Shown here piece after piece: positions 15,663-24,323 of a DNA stretch of 29,651 nucleotides; within the stretch, counting starts at the first letter, position 1, and each line of letters begins with the position of its first letter. The notes under the pieces are model-generated. The model saw only the letters and a program-made list of their open reading frames with translations, did not search any database and had not been told where the DNA came from. Source of the DNA: JBELHO01 sp042091375. Lineage in GTDB: Bacteria > Pseudomonadota > Gammaproteobacteria > Enterobacterales > Alteromonadaceae. Location: assembly GCA_042091375.1 (NCBI GenBank), contig JBELHO010000041.1:1-29651 (forward strand), read 5' to 3'. Both the position numbers and the translations under genes were made by a program.

Positions 15663-18600
15663 ATGAAACGTATGTTAATAAATGCTACCCAATCGGAAGA
15701 ATTGCGCGTAGCCCTAGTTGATGGTCAACAACTTTACGATTTAGATATCGAAAGCCCCGGTCATGAACAAAAGAAAGCCAATATCTACAAAGCAAAAATC
15801 ACTCGTATTGAACCTTCATTAGAAGCCGCCTTTGTCGACTATGGTGCCGACCGGCATGGCTTTTTGCCAATGAAAGAGATTGCCCGCGAATATTTCCCTA
15901 AAGGCTATACCTTTCAGGGCCGTCCCAACATAAAGGAAGTGTTAAAAGAAGGGCAAGAAGTAATAGTCCAAATTGATAAAGAAGAGCGCGGGCAAAAAGG
16001 TGCTGCATTGACCACTTTTATCAGTTTAGCCGGCAGTTACTTAGTATTAATGCCTAATAACCCGCGCGCTGGTGGTATATCTCGCCGCATTGAAGGCGAT
16101 GAGCGTACTGAACTGAAAAATTCCCTCAATAAACTCGACCTGCCAAAAGGCATGGGGTTAATCGTGCGCACCGCTGGTGTTGGTAAAGATTACGATGAAT
16201 TAGAGTGGGATTTAAACTTATTACTTGATTATTGGAGTAGAATTGAAACAGCCTCTGCCAGTAAAGCAGCCCCGTTTCTTATCCATCAAGAAAGTAATGT
16301 TATCGTTCGAGCCATCCGCGATTACTTGCGTCGCGACATTGGTGAAGTATTAATTGATCGACCGAAAATATTTGAAAGTGTAAAACAACGCATTGAAGTG
16401 ATGCGCCCAGACTTTTTGAGTAAAATAAAGCTGTACACTAACGATGTACCTATGTTTACTCATTACCAAATTGAAACCCAAATTGAATCAGCATTTCAAC
16501 GTGAAGTCAGATTACCTTCAGGCGGATCAATTGTTATCGATCCTACTGAGGCGATGACGGCAATTGATATCAATTCGGCTAGAGCAACTAAGGGTAGTGA
16601 TATTGAAGAGACAGCTTTTAATACCAATTTAGAAGCTGCTGATGAAATTGCCCGTCAATTGCGCTTGCGTGATTTAGGTGGTTTAGTGGTCATAGACTAC
16701 ATTGATATGACCCCAGTTCGTCATCAACGCGAAGTTGAAAATCGCATGCGTGATGCTGTTAAACAAGACAGAGCGCGTATCCAGCTCAGTCGTATCTCAC
16801 GTTTTGGCTTACTAGAAATGTCACGTCAACGTTTGCGCCCTTCTATTGGTGAAACGAGCCAAAGTGTATGCCCGCGTTGTAATGGTACCGGTCATATTCG
16901 TGGTATTGAAAGTCTGGCTTTATCGGTACTTAGGTTAATGGAAGAAGAAGCCATTAAAGACAATACCGAGCAAGTGCAAGCGCAAGTACCAGTTACCGTT
17001 GCCACTTATTTATTAAATGAGAAACGTCGCTCGGTATTTCACATAGAAAAACATCACGGTGTCAAAATACTGATCATTCCCAATCCCAATATGGATACGC
17101 CTCATTATGAAGTGATCAGGCTAAAAACCGATGAATCTATTAGCGAAGCAAGTTACAAATTATCAATAAATAAAGCCGCTGAAGAACAAGCTGCTATCAT
17201 GCCTAAGTTTGATAAAAAAGTGGTTAAAAAAGATGAGCCACTGTTGCAAGGTATGTCGGCGAAAAAACAACAACCCGCGGTTAAACAGGAACAACCTGCT
17301 TCAGCAGAACAAACTCAGTCTACGAGTATTTTTGCAACTATCGTTGCTTGGTTAAAATCGTTAACCGCTAATGATAATAAAGTTGAGCAGAGCAAGCCAG
17401 CGAGTAAATCAAAACCGAACAAACGCAATAATGAACGTCGTTCACAAAACCACAGGCAAGGACAACGTCGCAACCAACGCAATGACAACAAAGGCGAAAG
17501 GAATCAAGAAAAACATCAGCCGCACAAAGCTAAAGCTGAAGTCAATAAAACCAGAAAAGTTGAGCCGTCTAGTCAGCAAAAGCCCAAAGAGGAAAAAGTA
17601 GCAGATCGACGTAAGCGCCGTACTAATCGCAAAAAGATCAGAATGAGTGAGGATAACGCACCTAAGGCTATTGATAAACAGGCTAACCAAACAACGCAAT
17701 CAGCTGCGCAAAACACGCCAGTAGCTAAAAATCAAGGCAAACAACAACCACTTAATGAAATTGAAACGGAGAATGGACAAGTTGCCAGTGAGAATAGCGC
17801 CAATGAGACAAAATCTCGTGATCAGCAACGCAATAGAAACAGACGCTCCTCAAGACACTTGCGTTCTAATGGTCAACGTCGTAAGCAGGATGCAGAAACT
17901 AAGCTGAATAAGGTTCAAGAAATTACTGCTACAGAACTGAATGATCATAATGACCCAGTAGAAGCACGCTACCCAGCAGCTGAGATTGATTCATCTAGTT
18001 CAATTAACCCATCACTAACTGAGGTTACACAAGGCGCAGATCAAGATCAGACTCAGCAAGAGTTATTTGCTCCGGTTGCTGCATCTGTTGAAACATCAGC
18101 GCCTAATATCGCTGAAGTTAACGAGCCCGCAGTTAACGTTAAATCAACAACCACTGCTACGGCTAATGAGCAAGCAATACAAACTGATCTCGTTGATGCA
18201 TTGAATGATACGGCAAGTCAACCTCAAGCATTGCCGACAGAAGCTGAGACTGCCGTCGATACTAAAGCCGAGACNNNNNNNNNNNNNNNNNNNNNNNNNN
18301 NNNNNNNNNNNNNNNNNNNNNNNNNNNNNNNNNNNNNNNNNNNNNNNNNNNNNNNNNNNNNNNNNNNNNNNNNNGCTGAAACTGTAGCTGAAACTAAAGC
18401 CGAGACAAGTGCTGAACCTGTTGTTGCGGATAAAGCTGAGACACCCATTGTTTCTGAGCCTGTTAAAGCAGCAGAGAGCAAGCCGCGTAAAACGGTTAAA
18501 ACAACCAGTCCAGCTAAGTTAAAGTCAAAGCAGATGGTGCGAAAACAAAATCGTGCTTCTTCGGGTATGGTTAAGCCTGAGACAATCAGTACAATTAATG

Positions 18601-18716
18601 ACATACCTACCGATTTCTTGGCTAATGAGTTACGCCCCAACTGCATTATTTCAGGAAAGATGGCAAAAATTGCTGATGTCAGTGATCGCAGTGCAGCAGG
18701 GCCAACCAAACCCTAA
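15663..18716 (+). CDS. rne: Ribonuclease E (interrupted by an assembly gap)
   Basis: The essential endoribonuclease and degradosome scaffold. The N-terminal half is nearly collinear with E. coli Rne: MKRMLINATQ start, S1 domain (about 35-125), the catalytic Asp in AIDINSARATKG (Asp303 in E. coli), the second in VVIDYIDMTPVRHQ (Asp346) and the zinc-link CPRCNGTGH (Cys404/407). A short amphipathic segment SIFATIVAWLKSLT (about residue 555) resembles membrane-anchoring segment A. The rest is disordered: Arg/Lys/Asn/Gln-rich RNA-binding stretches, then an Ala/Glu/Thr-rich part with TKAET repeats, and a conserved-looking tail ending GPTKP. A 100-N gap sits in the TKAET region, so the true length is uncertain, but the frame is the same on both sides. 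rluC is divergent; a strong terminator follows. Confidence 0.97.
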   Translation: MKRMLINATQSEELRVALVDGQQLYDLDIESPGHEQKKANIYKAKITRIEPSLEAAFVDYGADRHGFLPMKEIAREYFPKGYTFQGRPNIKEVLKEGQEVIVQIDKEERGQKGAALTTFISLAGSYLVLMPNNPRAGGISRRIEGDERTELKNSLNKLDLPKGMGLIVRTAGVGKDYDELEWDLNLLLDYWSRIETASASKAAPFLIHQESNVIVRAIRDYLRRDIGEVLIDRPKIFESVKQRIEVMRPDFLSKIKLYTNDVPMFTHYQIETQIESAFQREVRLPSGGSIVIDPTEAMTAIDINSARATKGSDIEETAFNTNLEAADEIARQLRLRDLGGLVVIDYIDMTPVRHQREVENRMRDAVKQDRARIQLSRISRFGLLEMSRQRLRPSIGETSQSVCPRCNGTGHIRGIESLALSVLRLMEEEAIKDNTEQVQAQVPVTVATYLLNEKRRSVFHIEKHHGVKILIIPNPNMDTPHYEVIRLKTDESISEASYKLSINKAAEEQAAIMPKFDKKVVKKDEPLLQGMSAKKQQPAVKQEQPASAEQTQSTSIFATIVAWLKSLTANDNKVEQSKPASKSKPNKRNNERRSQNHRQGQRRNQRNDNKGERNQEKHQPHKAKAEVNKTRKVEPSSQQKPKEEKVADRRKRRTNRKKIRMSEDNAPKAIDKQANQTTQSAAQNTPVAKNQGKQQPLNEIETENGQVASENSANETKSRDQQRNRNRRSSRHLRSNGQRRKQDAETKLNKVQEITATELNDHNDPVEARYPAAEIDSSSSINPSLTEVTQGADQDQTQQELFAPVAASVETSAPNIAEVNEPAVNVKSTTTATANEQAIQTDLVDALNDTASQPQALPTEAETAVDTKAEXXXXXXXXXXXXXXXXXXXXXXXXXXXXXXXXXXAETVAETKAETSAEPVVADKAETPIVSEPVKAAESKPRKTVKTTSPAKLKSKQMVRKQNRASSGMVKPETISTINDIPTDFLANELRPNCIISGKMAKIADVSDRSAAGPTKP
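18275..18374. other. Assembly gap (100 N) inside the rne repeat region
   Basis: Exactly 100 N. The 14 bases before the gap (ACTAAAGCCGAGAC) occur again shortly after it (18393-18406), both in the reading frame TKAET. The assembler probably broke on a short tandem coding repeat, so the real copy number is unknown. Confidence 0.95.
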
Positions 18717-18743
18717 AGCCTAAACGCCATAGCAAGTAACATA

Positions 18744-18775
18744 AAAAGACGAATACCCAGTGGTATTCGTCTTTT
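18744..18775. terminator. Strong bidirectional terminator after rne
   Basis: A perfect 14-bp stem: AAAAGACGAATACC (18744-18757), loop CAGT, GGTATTCGTCTTTT (18762-18775). The A tract on one side and T tract on the other let it act for rne (plus) and for the convergent glycosyltransferase gene (minus). Confidence 0.93.
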
Positions 18776-18796
18776 GTGTTTAAGGGCAAACTAAAT

Positions 18797-19996
18797 TTAA
18801 CAATCAAATTCAGCTATATCAATAGCTTGTAATAAATCTATATTAGGGCAATAGTGATCGCGACAATAGTGAATAAATTTTAAGGTTTTAAAAGCATCAA
18901 ACCAAACCATTAATTGCTTCAAAAATTGTTGCTCACTCACATCTTGTTGCTTGGCGACAAATACATCTAAATTCAAAAATTTTAATACCACAACAATTTC
19001 AGATGATAAGGCAACATACCATTGCTCAATATGGTATCGACTTTGATATAATTGTCGAAAAGCACTAAGTGCGGTTTTTAAATAATCAAACACCTGAGGG
19101 TGATAATAACAATAGGCTTTATTATCTTTTATTAAAGCAATAATTTGACTAACCGATGGTCCTGTACCAAAAGGTACTCTATCTGATTCACGCGCCTGCA
19201 ATTTGATTAGGCTGTCCTCAAGAAAAGCAATGTCCCCTACTTTTGCTAATTTGTTGAGTAAATAAAAATCTTCACCGGCATTTTTTTTAGGGAATCCTCG
19301 CACCTTAACATAGGCTGATTGGTTAAAAACTAAGATACTGCCAATGGTAAAAAATGCATAGGGTGAATTAGCAAAACGCAAACCGGCAACATAATAACGC
19401 AAAGCTCGCTCGTATAGGGCATTAGCACGGTGCACTACCACATCATCAGAGCAGTGAACAAAATTAAAACAGCTAGCCACCACATTTGTTGGCAGTGCAG
19501 AAAGCGCAGAAAAATAGTTGTTTGGTAAACTGGCATCGGCATCAGTAGATGCGATCCACGATGATTTAATATGGCCACTATGAATTAATGCTGTCGCCAA
19601 ATCAGCGCCTACTTTACGTGCCAGACCAACACCCCATTGAGCATTAATTGCTTCGGTAAAACGATCAACTAACAAAATGCCTGAATGGCATGTTGGCGAT
19701 AAAATAAGCTGTAAATTTTTTTCTGACCAAATACATGGTCCTATTGATAACGCATACTCGGCAAGTACTAACTGCGGATAACTATCTAGTTCAACATCAG
19801 GTTGATTAACCACCAAGATCATTAACACATTATCGGCAATCAAATCACTAGCAAAAAAATCCTCAATAAACCCAGGTTGTTCTTTATAGGCAGGTATAAC
19901 CACCACATGTTTAAAAGTCAGTTGGGAGGGAAAGTCTTTGAGTAATGTCACTTCTGCTTCGGCATAGCGATGCAAATATTTAGCTATATTATTCAC
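18797..19996 (-). CDS. Family 2-like (GT-A fold) glycosyltransferase
   Basis: A 399-residue protein with a GT-A nucleotide-sugar-binding domain: VVVIPAYKEQ (about 31-40), WGVGLARKVGADLA (121-134), the DXD-like STDADASLP (Asp152/Asp154), then GSILVFNQSAYVKVRGFPKKNAGEDFYLLNKLAK, where GEDF is the usual acceptor/catalytic acid region. There is no signal peptide or membrane helix. The start is GTG (19994-19996) with AAGG eight bases upstream. It is a single gene, convergent with rne, with no sugar-nucleotide or polysaccharide genes nearby, so donor and acceptor are unknown. The C-terminal 130 residues are helical and family-specific. Confidence 0.8.
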   Translation of the reverse strand: MNNIAKYLHRYAEAEVTLLKDFPSQLTFKHVVVIPAYKEQPGFIEDFFASDLIADNVLMILVVNQPDVELDSYPQLVLAEYALSIGPCIWSEKNLQLILSPTCHSGILLVDRFTEAINAQWGVGLARKVGADLATALIHSGHIKSSWIASTDADASLPNNYFSALSALPTNVVASCFNFVHCSDDVVVHRANALYERALRYYVAGLRFANSPYAFFTIGSILVFNQSAYVKVRGFPKKNAGEDFYLLNKLAKVGDIAFLEDSLIKLQARESDRVPFGTGPSVSQIIALIKDNKAYCYYHPQVFDYLKTALSAFRQLYQSRYHIEQWYVALSSEIVVVLKFLNLDVFVAKQQDVSEQQFLKQLMVWFDAFKTLKFIHYCRDHYCPNIDLLQAIDIAEFDC

Positions 19997-20201
19997 AACA
20001 TTAGCCTTGTGATTATGTTGATTTACTGGCGACTACTAAATTCTTAGTGTATCGCCCTATGGCCTTTATGGAAGATCAGCTGTTCAACACACTTGAATTG
20101 CTGTTTGCTTTTACACTTGCCTATTACACAACAAAGCCCTGCAATTTAGCGAAAGAGAGGTAAAGCGCTAAACAGCCATTGTAGTCAAACTTCAACAGAT
20201 G

Positions 20202-20774
20202 TTAATGCAAGGCGGCTCGAAAAGGTAATTTCTGACAAATTTCTGCTTCAACCAGAAGTATTTCCTCTAAACGCTGATCGACTTCAGTTTTATCAAAATA
20301 CTCGTAGGCTAACTCAACAAACAAGTTTTTGTGTTTTTCTTCAGATTTAGCAATAGTGACATAAAAATCTTTTTCTTTGCTAGCTGGCAACGCTTCTGCG
20401 ACTAAAGAGAAACGCTCATGACCTCTGGCTTCTATCACCCCTGCGACTAATAACCTATCCATAAAGAACACTTCTTTGCCCTTTCTAAACACAGCGCGAA
20501 TATCTTTTATATAACTGTCTTTTACATCACTGGCTAACTCGATATCCTTGGCCTGCATTAATTTCAAGACTTGCTTAAAATGGATCATTTCTTCAATTGC
20601 CAGATCAGCCATCGCCCTAACCAAGTTTTTACGATCTGGGTAATGAGATAACATTGAAATGGCCATACCTGAGGCCTTTTTTTCAGCCGCGGCATGATCT
20701 TGTAAAAATGCGGAAAAATCAGCCAAAACGGCTTCGGTCCATGCAAATGGGGTGTTGTATTTCAATTCAAACAT
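20202..20774 (-). CDS. miaE: tRNA 2-methylthio-N6-isopentenyladenosine-37 hydroxylase (MiaE)
   Basis: A 190-residue ferritin-like diiron monooxygenase that hydroxylates the isopentenyl group of ms2i6A at position 37 of tRNAs reading UNN codons. Diiron ligand motifs are visible in order: DHAAAEKKAS (about 27-36), AIEEMIHFKQ, GVIEARGHERF and AKSEEKHKNLF, giving the E...ExxH pairs of the family. The length is as expected (E. coli lacks MiaE; Salmonella-type enzymes are larger by several dozen residues). It is a single gene; miaB and miaA, which make its substrate, are not in the window. Confidence 0.93.
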   Translation of the reverse strand: MFELKYNTPFAWTEAVLADFSAFLQDHAAAEKKASGMAISMLSHYPDRKNLVRAMADLAIEEMIHFKQVLKLMQAKDIELASDVKDSYIKDIRAVFRKGKEVFFMDRLLVAGVIEARGHERFSLVAEALPASKEKDFYVTIAKSEEKHKNLFVELAYEYFDKTEVDQRLEEILLVEAEICQKLPFRAALH

Positions 20775-21113
20775 AGTACTGGCTAACTCTATTGATCATT
20801 GATTAGTAAACTCGTGGTATTTTACCTATGAATAGGAGCAGTGAACAGAAAAAAAATAACAGTTGATACTCTTTGGTCAACGACGCAAGGCTGCCTTATG
20901 ACGACAAAAGATGATTATTGATAATAACGACTGGCCGAGTTCAATTCTGCCAACAAATTAATGTAAAAAAATAACACCAATAAAGTGAAAGCAGTGACAT
21001 AACTAAGGCTGGTTAAATTGCTGACAGAGTACAATAGAATTTTACAAACCCAGTATAAATCGTCAATGACGGTGATATAATACCTACCTAACTCGACATT
21101 TACGCTCAAATAG
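20775..21113. other. Divergent spacer between miaE and the DUF2947 gene
   Basis: 339 AT-rich bases that must hold both promoters. I see no strong stem, repeat or RNA gene. A minus-strand ORF of 64 codons (20915-21109) has no recognisable family and no good ribosome-binding site. Confidence 0.5.
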
Positions 21114-21590
21114 ATGAATTACATCCCTTTAACTGAACTCAAAAATGCATGGATCTTCAAGCACAAAAATTTACCCATAACCCCTCAAGATATTTCAGCA
21201 ATTAAACCTATGTCTGAAACCAGAGCTAGAGTACTCTGGGATACATTTATCAGTAAACAAGTCGATCATCCTGACTTTTTTAGGCAAGGAGACTGGCCCT
21301 ATAATCAAAGTAACTGGTTAGATAAAGGCAATTGGGAAGGGCTATGGGACAGTAATGAAACCAGTTTACCCGCGACAATTCGCGAACATCTCACTTGGGA
21401 AGCGAATACCATTGTCTACTTTTGTAGTGCTCGTCAGCAAGTCATTGAAACCACGTGGCAGGTCTTTCAACGCTGTTGGAAAAATTTTTTATTTATTAAT
21501 GATGGGGTAATTTTAGTCGCCAAAAAACGCCGTGAAGCAGTACAGTTTTTGGCTAATGGCAGTTTCAAAGTCGGCAATAGAGTTATTTAA
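21114..21590 (+). CDS. DUF2947 family protein
   Basis: A 158-residue soluble protein recognised as DUF2947 from its conserved N-terminus (MNYIPL...AWIFKHKNLP), KPMSETRARVLWDTFISKQVDHPD, GDWPYNQSNW, TIVYFCSARQQVIETTW and FQRCWKNFLFINDGVILVAKKRREAVQF. It is rich in Trp and aromatics. The family is found mainly in Vibrio, Shewanella, Colwellia and relatives and has no assigned function. It is a single gene, divergent from miaE and convergent with the DUF1254 operon. The ribosome-binding site is weak. Confidence 0.85.
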   Translation: MNYIPLTELKNAWIFKHKNLPITPQDISAIKPMSETRARVLWDTFISKQVDHPDFFRQGDWPYNQSNWLDKGNWEGLWDSNETSLPATIREHLTWEANTIVYFCSARQQVIETTWQVFQRCWKNFLFINDGVILVAKKRREAVQFLANGSFKVGNRVI

Positions 21591-21618
21591 AGCAAACAAA
21601 ATAGGCTGCACTAAAAAG

Positions 21619-21648
21619 CATTGCACTGTTTAATAAAACAATGCAATG
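21619..21648 (-). terminator. Terminator for the DUF1254 operon
   Basis: The stem CATTGCA/TGCAATG (21619-21625, 21642-21648) continues after one C/A mismatch into TGTTT/AAACA, with loop AATA. On the minus strand it is followed by C and five T (complement of 21613-21618), so it probably ends the leftward DUF1254 transcript. It could also act as a weaker stop for DUF2947. Confidence 0.75.
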
Positions 21649-21689
21649 TTAGTAGTTATCGGATATGTTGGGTTATTAGTTGCTTTGTG

Positions 21690-23060
21690 CTAATTTTTTA
21701 CAATAGTCAATTCAGGTGGCTGCCACTTGCCAAATATCACCGCATCATTCGGTCCATAAAGGCGCATAGTTACTCCAATATTGCCTGATTTTGGCGCCGG
21801 CAACCAATTAGCGACTTTGTTTGTCGATGGTTTTTCATGCTGTATATACAGAGTTATTGAACCATCGGCATTTTTAATTAAGTTATCTCGATCGCCGATG
21901 GCGAAACGGTTCAATTCATTACTGACTTGAAATCCTTGTTGATCATACATAGTAACCGACCAAAAACCTTTTACCGGCGGCAAATTATTGGCATCAAAAT
22001 GTATCGTATAGTTATTGGAGGCATTGGGTTGCTGGCCACTCGAATCTAAAATAGCTAAGGGATACACTGCCCATTCTGGCGGATTAGCCCCCAAACCAAT
22101 GCGCGCAATATATGCTCTGCTCACATAATTATTGCCGTAAACACCAATATTCGCTAAGGTCATTCGCCAACCGTTGACCAACTCATTACTGCGTTTAGCT
22201 ACCCCATCTAAAAGCTGCAAGGCCCTTGTCTTGCCTTTAGCAAGTAACCCCGCTAGGCGATCATCTTGCAAGCCAAGGCTATCAATACCAAGCATTTTCA
22301 TCTGTTGTAATAGCGTCCAATCGCTGGCATGACTTGGGTGTGTTTGCGCTAGTGCCACTGCTTGGCGAAAAAAATCAATTGCACTGAGATTTTCAACTTG
22401 GCTCAATGTTGCGGTTTTGCGATCTATATTGCCAGCAAATTCAGCATCAATGTATGGCTTGCCATTCATTGTGGCTAATTGAAAACCGTCCTGCAAACTG
22501 TGTATATACTGGTAGTCTTCGATGCCATTAGTTTGCACTCGTCCCAGTACCCATAGAGTTTGCGTTGTTGCTTTAATTTGCGACATATTGACAGGTAACT
22601 CCCCCTGCCAATTAGGAGGCACGAGGACAATTTTTTGCCCATTTTGATCAACGCTACCGGTACCTGGCACAGCAATAGCATCAGCGTACATATCAAAGAT
22701 AGTCAGCATAAAAAAACGATCTTTAATGGCTGGCACAGACAATATTATCGGTCCCTGATCTAGATTTACCCAAGCCAGTGAATACAGAGTATCAAAATTT
22801 GGTCTCACCACTGAGCGCAAATCTCCACTGGGAAACGCGCGCAAATGATTAAATTTATTAGCGCCGAATTTCGGCCCTTTAGCCTGCACATCAGCAACCG
22901 ACATAACCCGTCTAGTGTACTCCATAGTGATCAACGGATAAAAATACAAATAAGCATTGGTTGCTATACTCAGTTGCTCAGCTTGATTGGCTGTTGCCGG
23001 TTTAGTCACCGCTAAGGCGACAGTTAATACCAGAGTAACAATACAAGAGTAGATTTTCAT
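21690..23060 (-). CDS. Periplasmic DUF1254/DUF1214 domain protein
   Basis: A 456-residue protein with an N-terminal signal peptide ending about residue 24 (MKIYSCIVTLVLTVALAV..., ATANQAEQ). The DUF1254 part (about 35-170) has AYLYFYPLITMEYTRRVMS, RSVVRPNFDTLYSLAWVNLDQGPIIL and RFFMLTIFDMYADAIAVPG. The C-terminal DUF1214 part (about 330-445) has NYTIHFDANNLPPVKGFWSVTMYD and LYIQHEKP. Proteins of this pair are widespread and uncharacterised. AGGGA lies six bases before the ATG, and the gene begins 8 bp after the MetA-like gene, so the two form one operon. A joint role at the envelope in uptake or turnover of a hydrophobic compound is inference. Confidence 0.9.
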   Translation of the reverse strand: MKIYSCIVTLVLTVALAVTKPATANQAEQLSIATNAYLYFYPLITMEYTRRVMSVADVQAKGPKFGANKFNHLRAFPSGDLRSVVRPNFDTLYSLAWVNLDQGPIILSVPAIKDRFFMLTIFDMYADAIAVPGTGSVDQNGQKIVLVPPNWQGELPVNMSQIKATTQTLWVLGRVQTNGIEDYQYIHSLQDGFQLATMNGKPYIDAEFAGNIDRKTATLSQVENLSAIDFFRQAVALAQTHPSHASDWTLLQQMKMLGIDSLGLQDDRLAGLLAKGKTRALQLLDGVAKRSNELVNGWRMTLANIGVYGNNYVSRAYIARIGLGANPPEWAVYPLAILDSSGQQPNASNNYTIHFDANNLPPVKGFWSVTMYDQQGFQVSNELNRFAIGDRDNLIKNADGSITLYIQHEKPSTNKVANWLPAPKSGNIGVTMRLYGPNDAVIFGKWQPPELTIVKN

Positions 23061-23068
23061 ATTATTCC

Positions 23069-24110
23069 CTAAAATTGAGTGTAAGTGACATTAATACGCA
23101 TAAAATCACCGTCCATGCCATCATCATTGCGATCAACAATTTTGCCGTAACTGGCTTTTAGGCCAAAGACCTTAGAAAATTGGACCCCTAAAGTTAGCCC
23201 TGCACTTAATGACTTTTGCCGATTGTCTTGATCCACGCCGTTGGTATCGGTTTCTCCACCATATGCATATACAGCATCTAATGACGTCCAAATACCGGGA
23301 CTAAAGTTATGCGTCAAATGACTTTCAAGTTTATATATTGGTTTTTGCCCTGTTGACTGGGCATTAAAGGGATCGTCATTGTCTTGAAAAAAGGTAACCG
23401 ATGGCAAAAAGTCCAAAGTCGTCAGGTTGGGATCTAAAAATGAATCACCATAACCAAAAGTAATGGGCATAGCCAGTTGCACTGAATAGCGATTGGCACC
23501 TAAATTAGCAGCTTGCAATTCTGAGTATTCGCCAGTTGGCAAAGTCAGCCTGATCAAGCCCCCAGCAGCAAAGGTAGGTTGGTAATTTTTGTATTCTTGT
23601 CGAGTTAATGGCGGTAAATTATACAGGCCAAAGCTGAACAGTAATTGTGTATCTCCCATGCCTTTCGATTCAGTGGTACTATTAAGTTGTTGTAAAACAT
23701 CAAATTTGACCTTTGACTTCAACTTACCGTAAGGCTGTACAGCCGTAAAAGAAGCATAATTACCAAATAAATTCATAGTGCGGGTGTATTGCGCAACTAC
23801 CAGATCAACATCTAGCTCTAAGTTGGGATTGACCACACCAGAATTGATCATTGAATTGCCCGATACTTTCATACCGTAAAAGGTGAACACATTGGCATTG
23901 ACCGGAGGCGGCAGATAAGCGCGAGGACCATCACCGATATCAGCAAGACTAGAAGCAGAAAACAACATGANNNNNNNNNNNNNNNNNNNNNNNNNNNNNN
24001 NNNNNNNNNNNNNNNNNNNNNNNNNNNNNNNNNNNNNNNNNNNNNNNNNNNNNNNNNNNNNNNNNNNNNNACAACATGACTGTGATCAACCAATGACTAT
24101 ATTTCATCAT
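23069..24110 (-). CDS. MetA-like outer-membrane beta-barrel protein (spans an N gap)
   Basis: A putative outer-membrane channel of the 'MetA pathway of phenol degradation' type (Phenol_MetA_deg). The mature part shows alternating hydrophobic/polar strands, GMGDTQLLFSFGLYNLP, GGLIRLTLPTGEYS, GANRYSVQLAMPITFGYG, a C-terminal strand pattern and a final Phe. The 100-N gap interrupts the signal peptide. Reading across it, the right contig gives MMKYSHWLITVMLF and the left contig continues VMLFSASSLADIGDG; they overlap by nine bases, restoring a normal 20-residue signal peptide cut before DIGDG. I therefore set the start at the ATG at 24108-24110, with GGAG six bases upstream. It is the first gene of the operon with the DUF1254 protein. 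The transported compound is unknown. Confidence 0.85.
23971..24070. other. Assembly gap (100 N) that probably hides no sequence
   Basis: The nine bases before the gap, ACAACATGA (23962-23970), are the same as the nine bases after it (24071-24079). Collapsing that overlap gives a continuous, in-frame signal peptide. The gap is best read as a scaffolding artefact between overlapping contigs. Confidence 0.85.
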
Positions 24111-24323
24111 AATAAACTCCAAATTGATTTATTATTTTAAAATATAGTCGTTTTATTGTACTCTGCTAAAGTTTTTGGTGAAAAAATCCTGTAAAAATGA
24201 CAAGCAGTAATCCGAAAAAAATCAAGTTATTGACTGCAATAATAGCGGTGTATTTACTCTAAAGCTTGCTTAACAAGTTGATTGCCTACCGCCAATAGTG
24301 CGTCAATGCAAACTGAGGCATGC

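Noticed and set aside
18224..18709. 161-codon minus-strand ORF opposite the rne 3' end
   Set aside because: It is the antisense of the Ala/Glu/Thr-rich rne repeat, which is open on the other strand by composition, and it crosses the N gap.
20915..21109. 64-codon hydrophobic minus-strand ORF between miaE and DUF2947
   Set aside because: AT-rich spacer with no ribosome-binding site; the hydrophobic residues are as expected from AT-rich codons. Conservation data would be needed to revive it.
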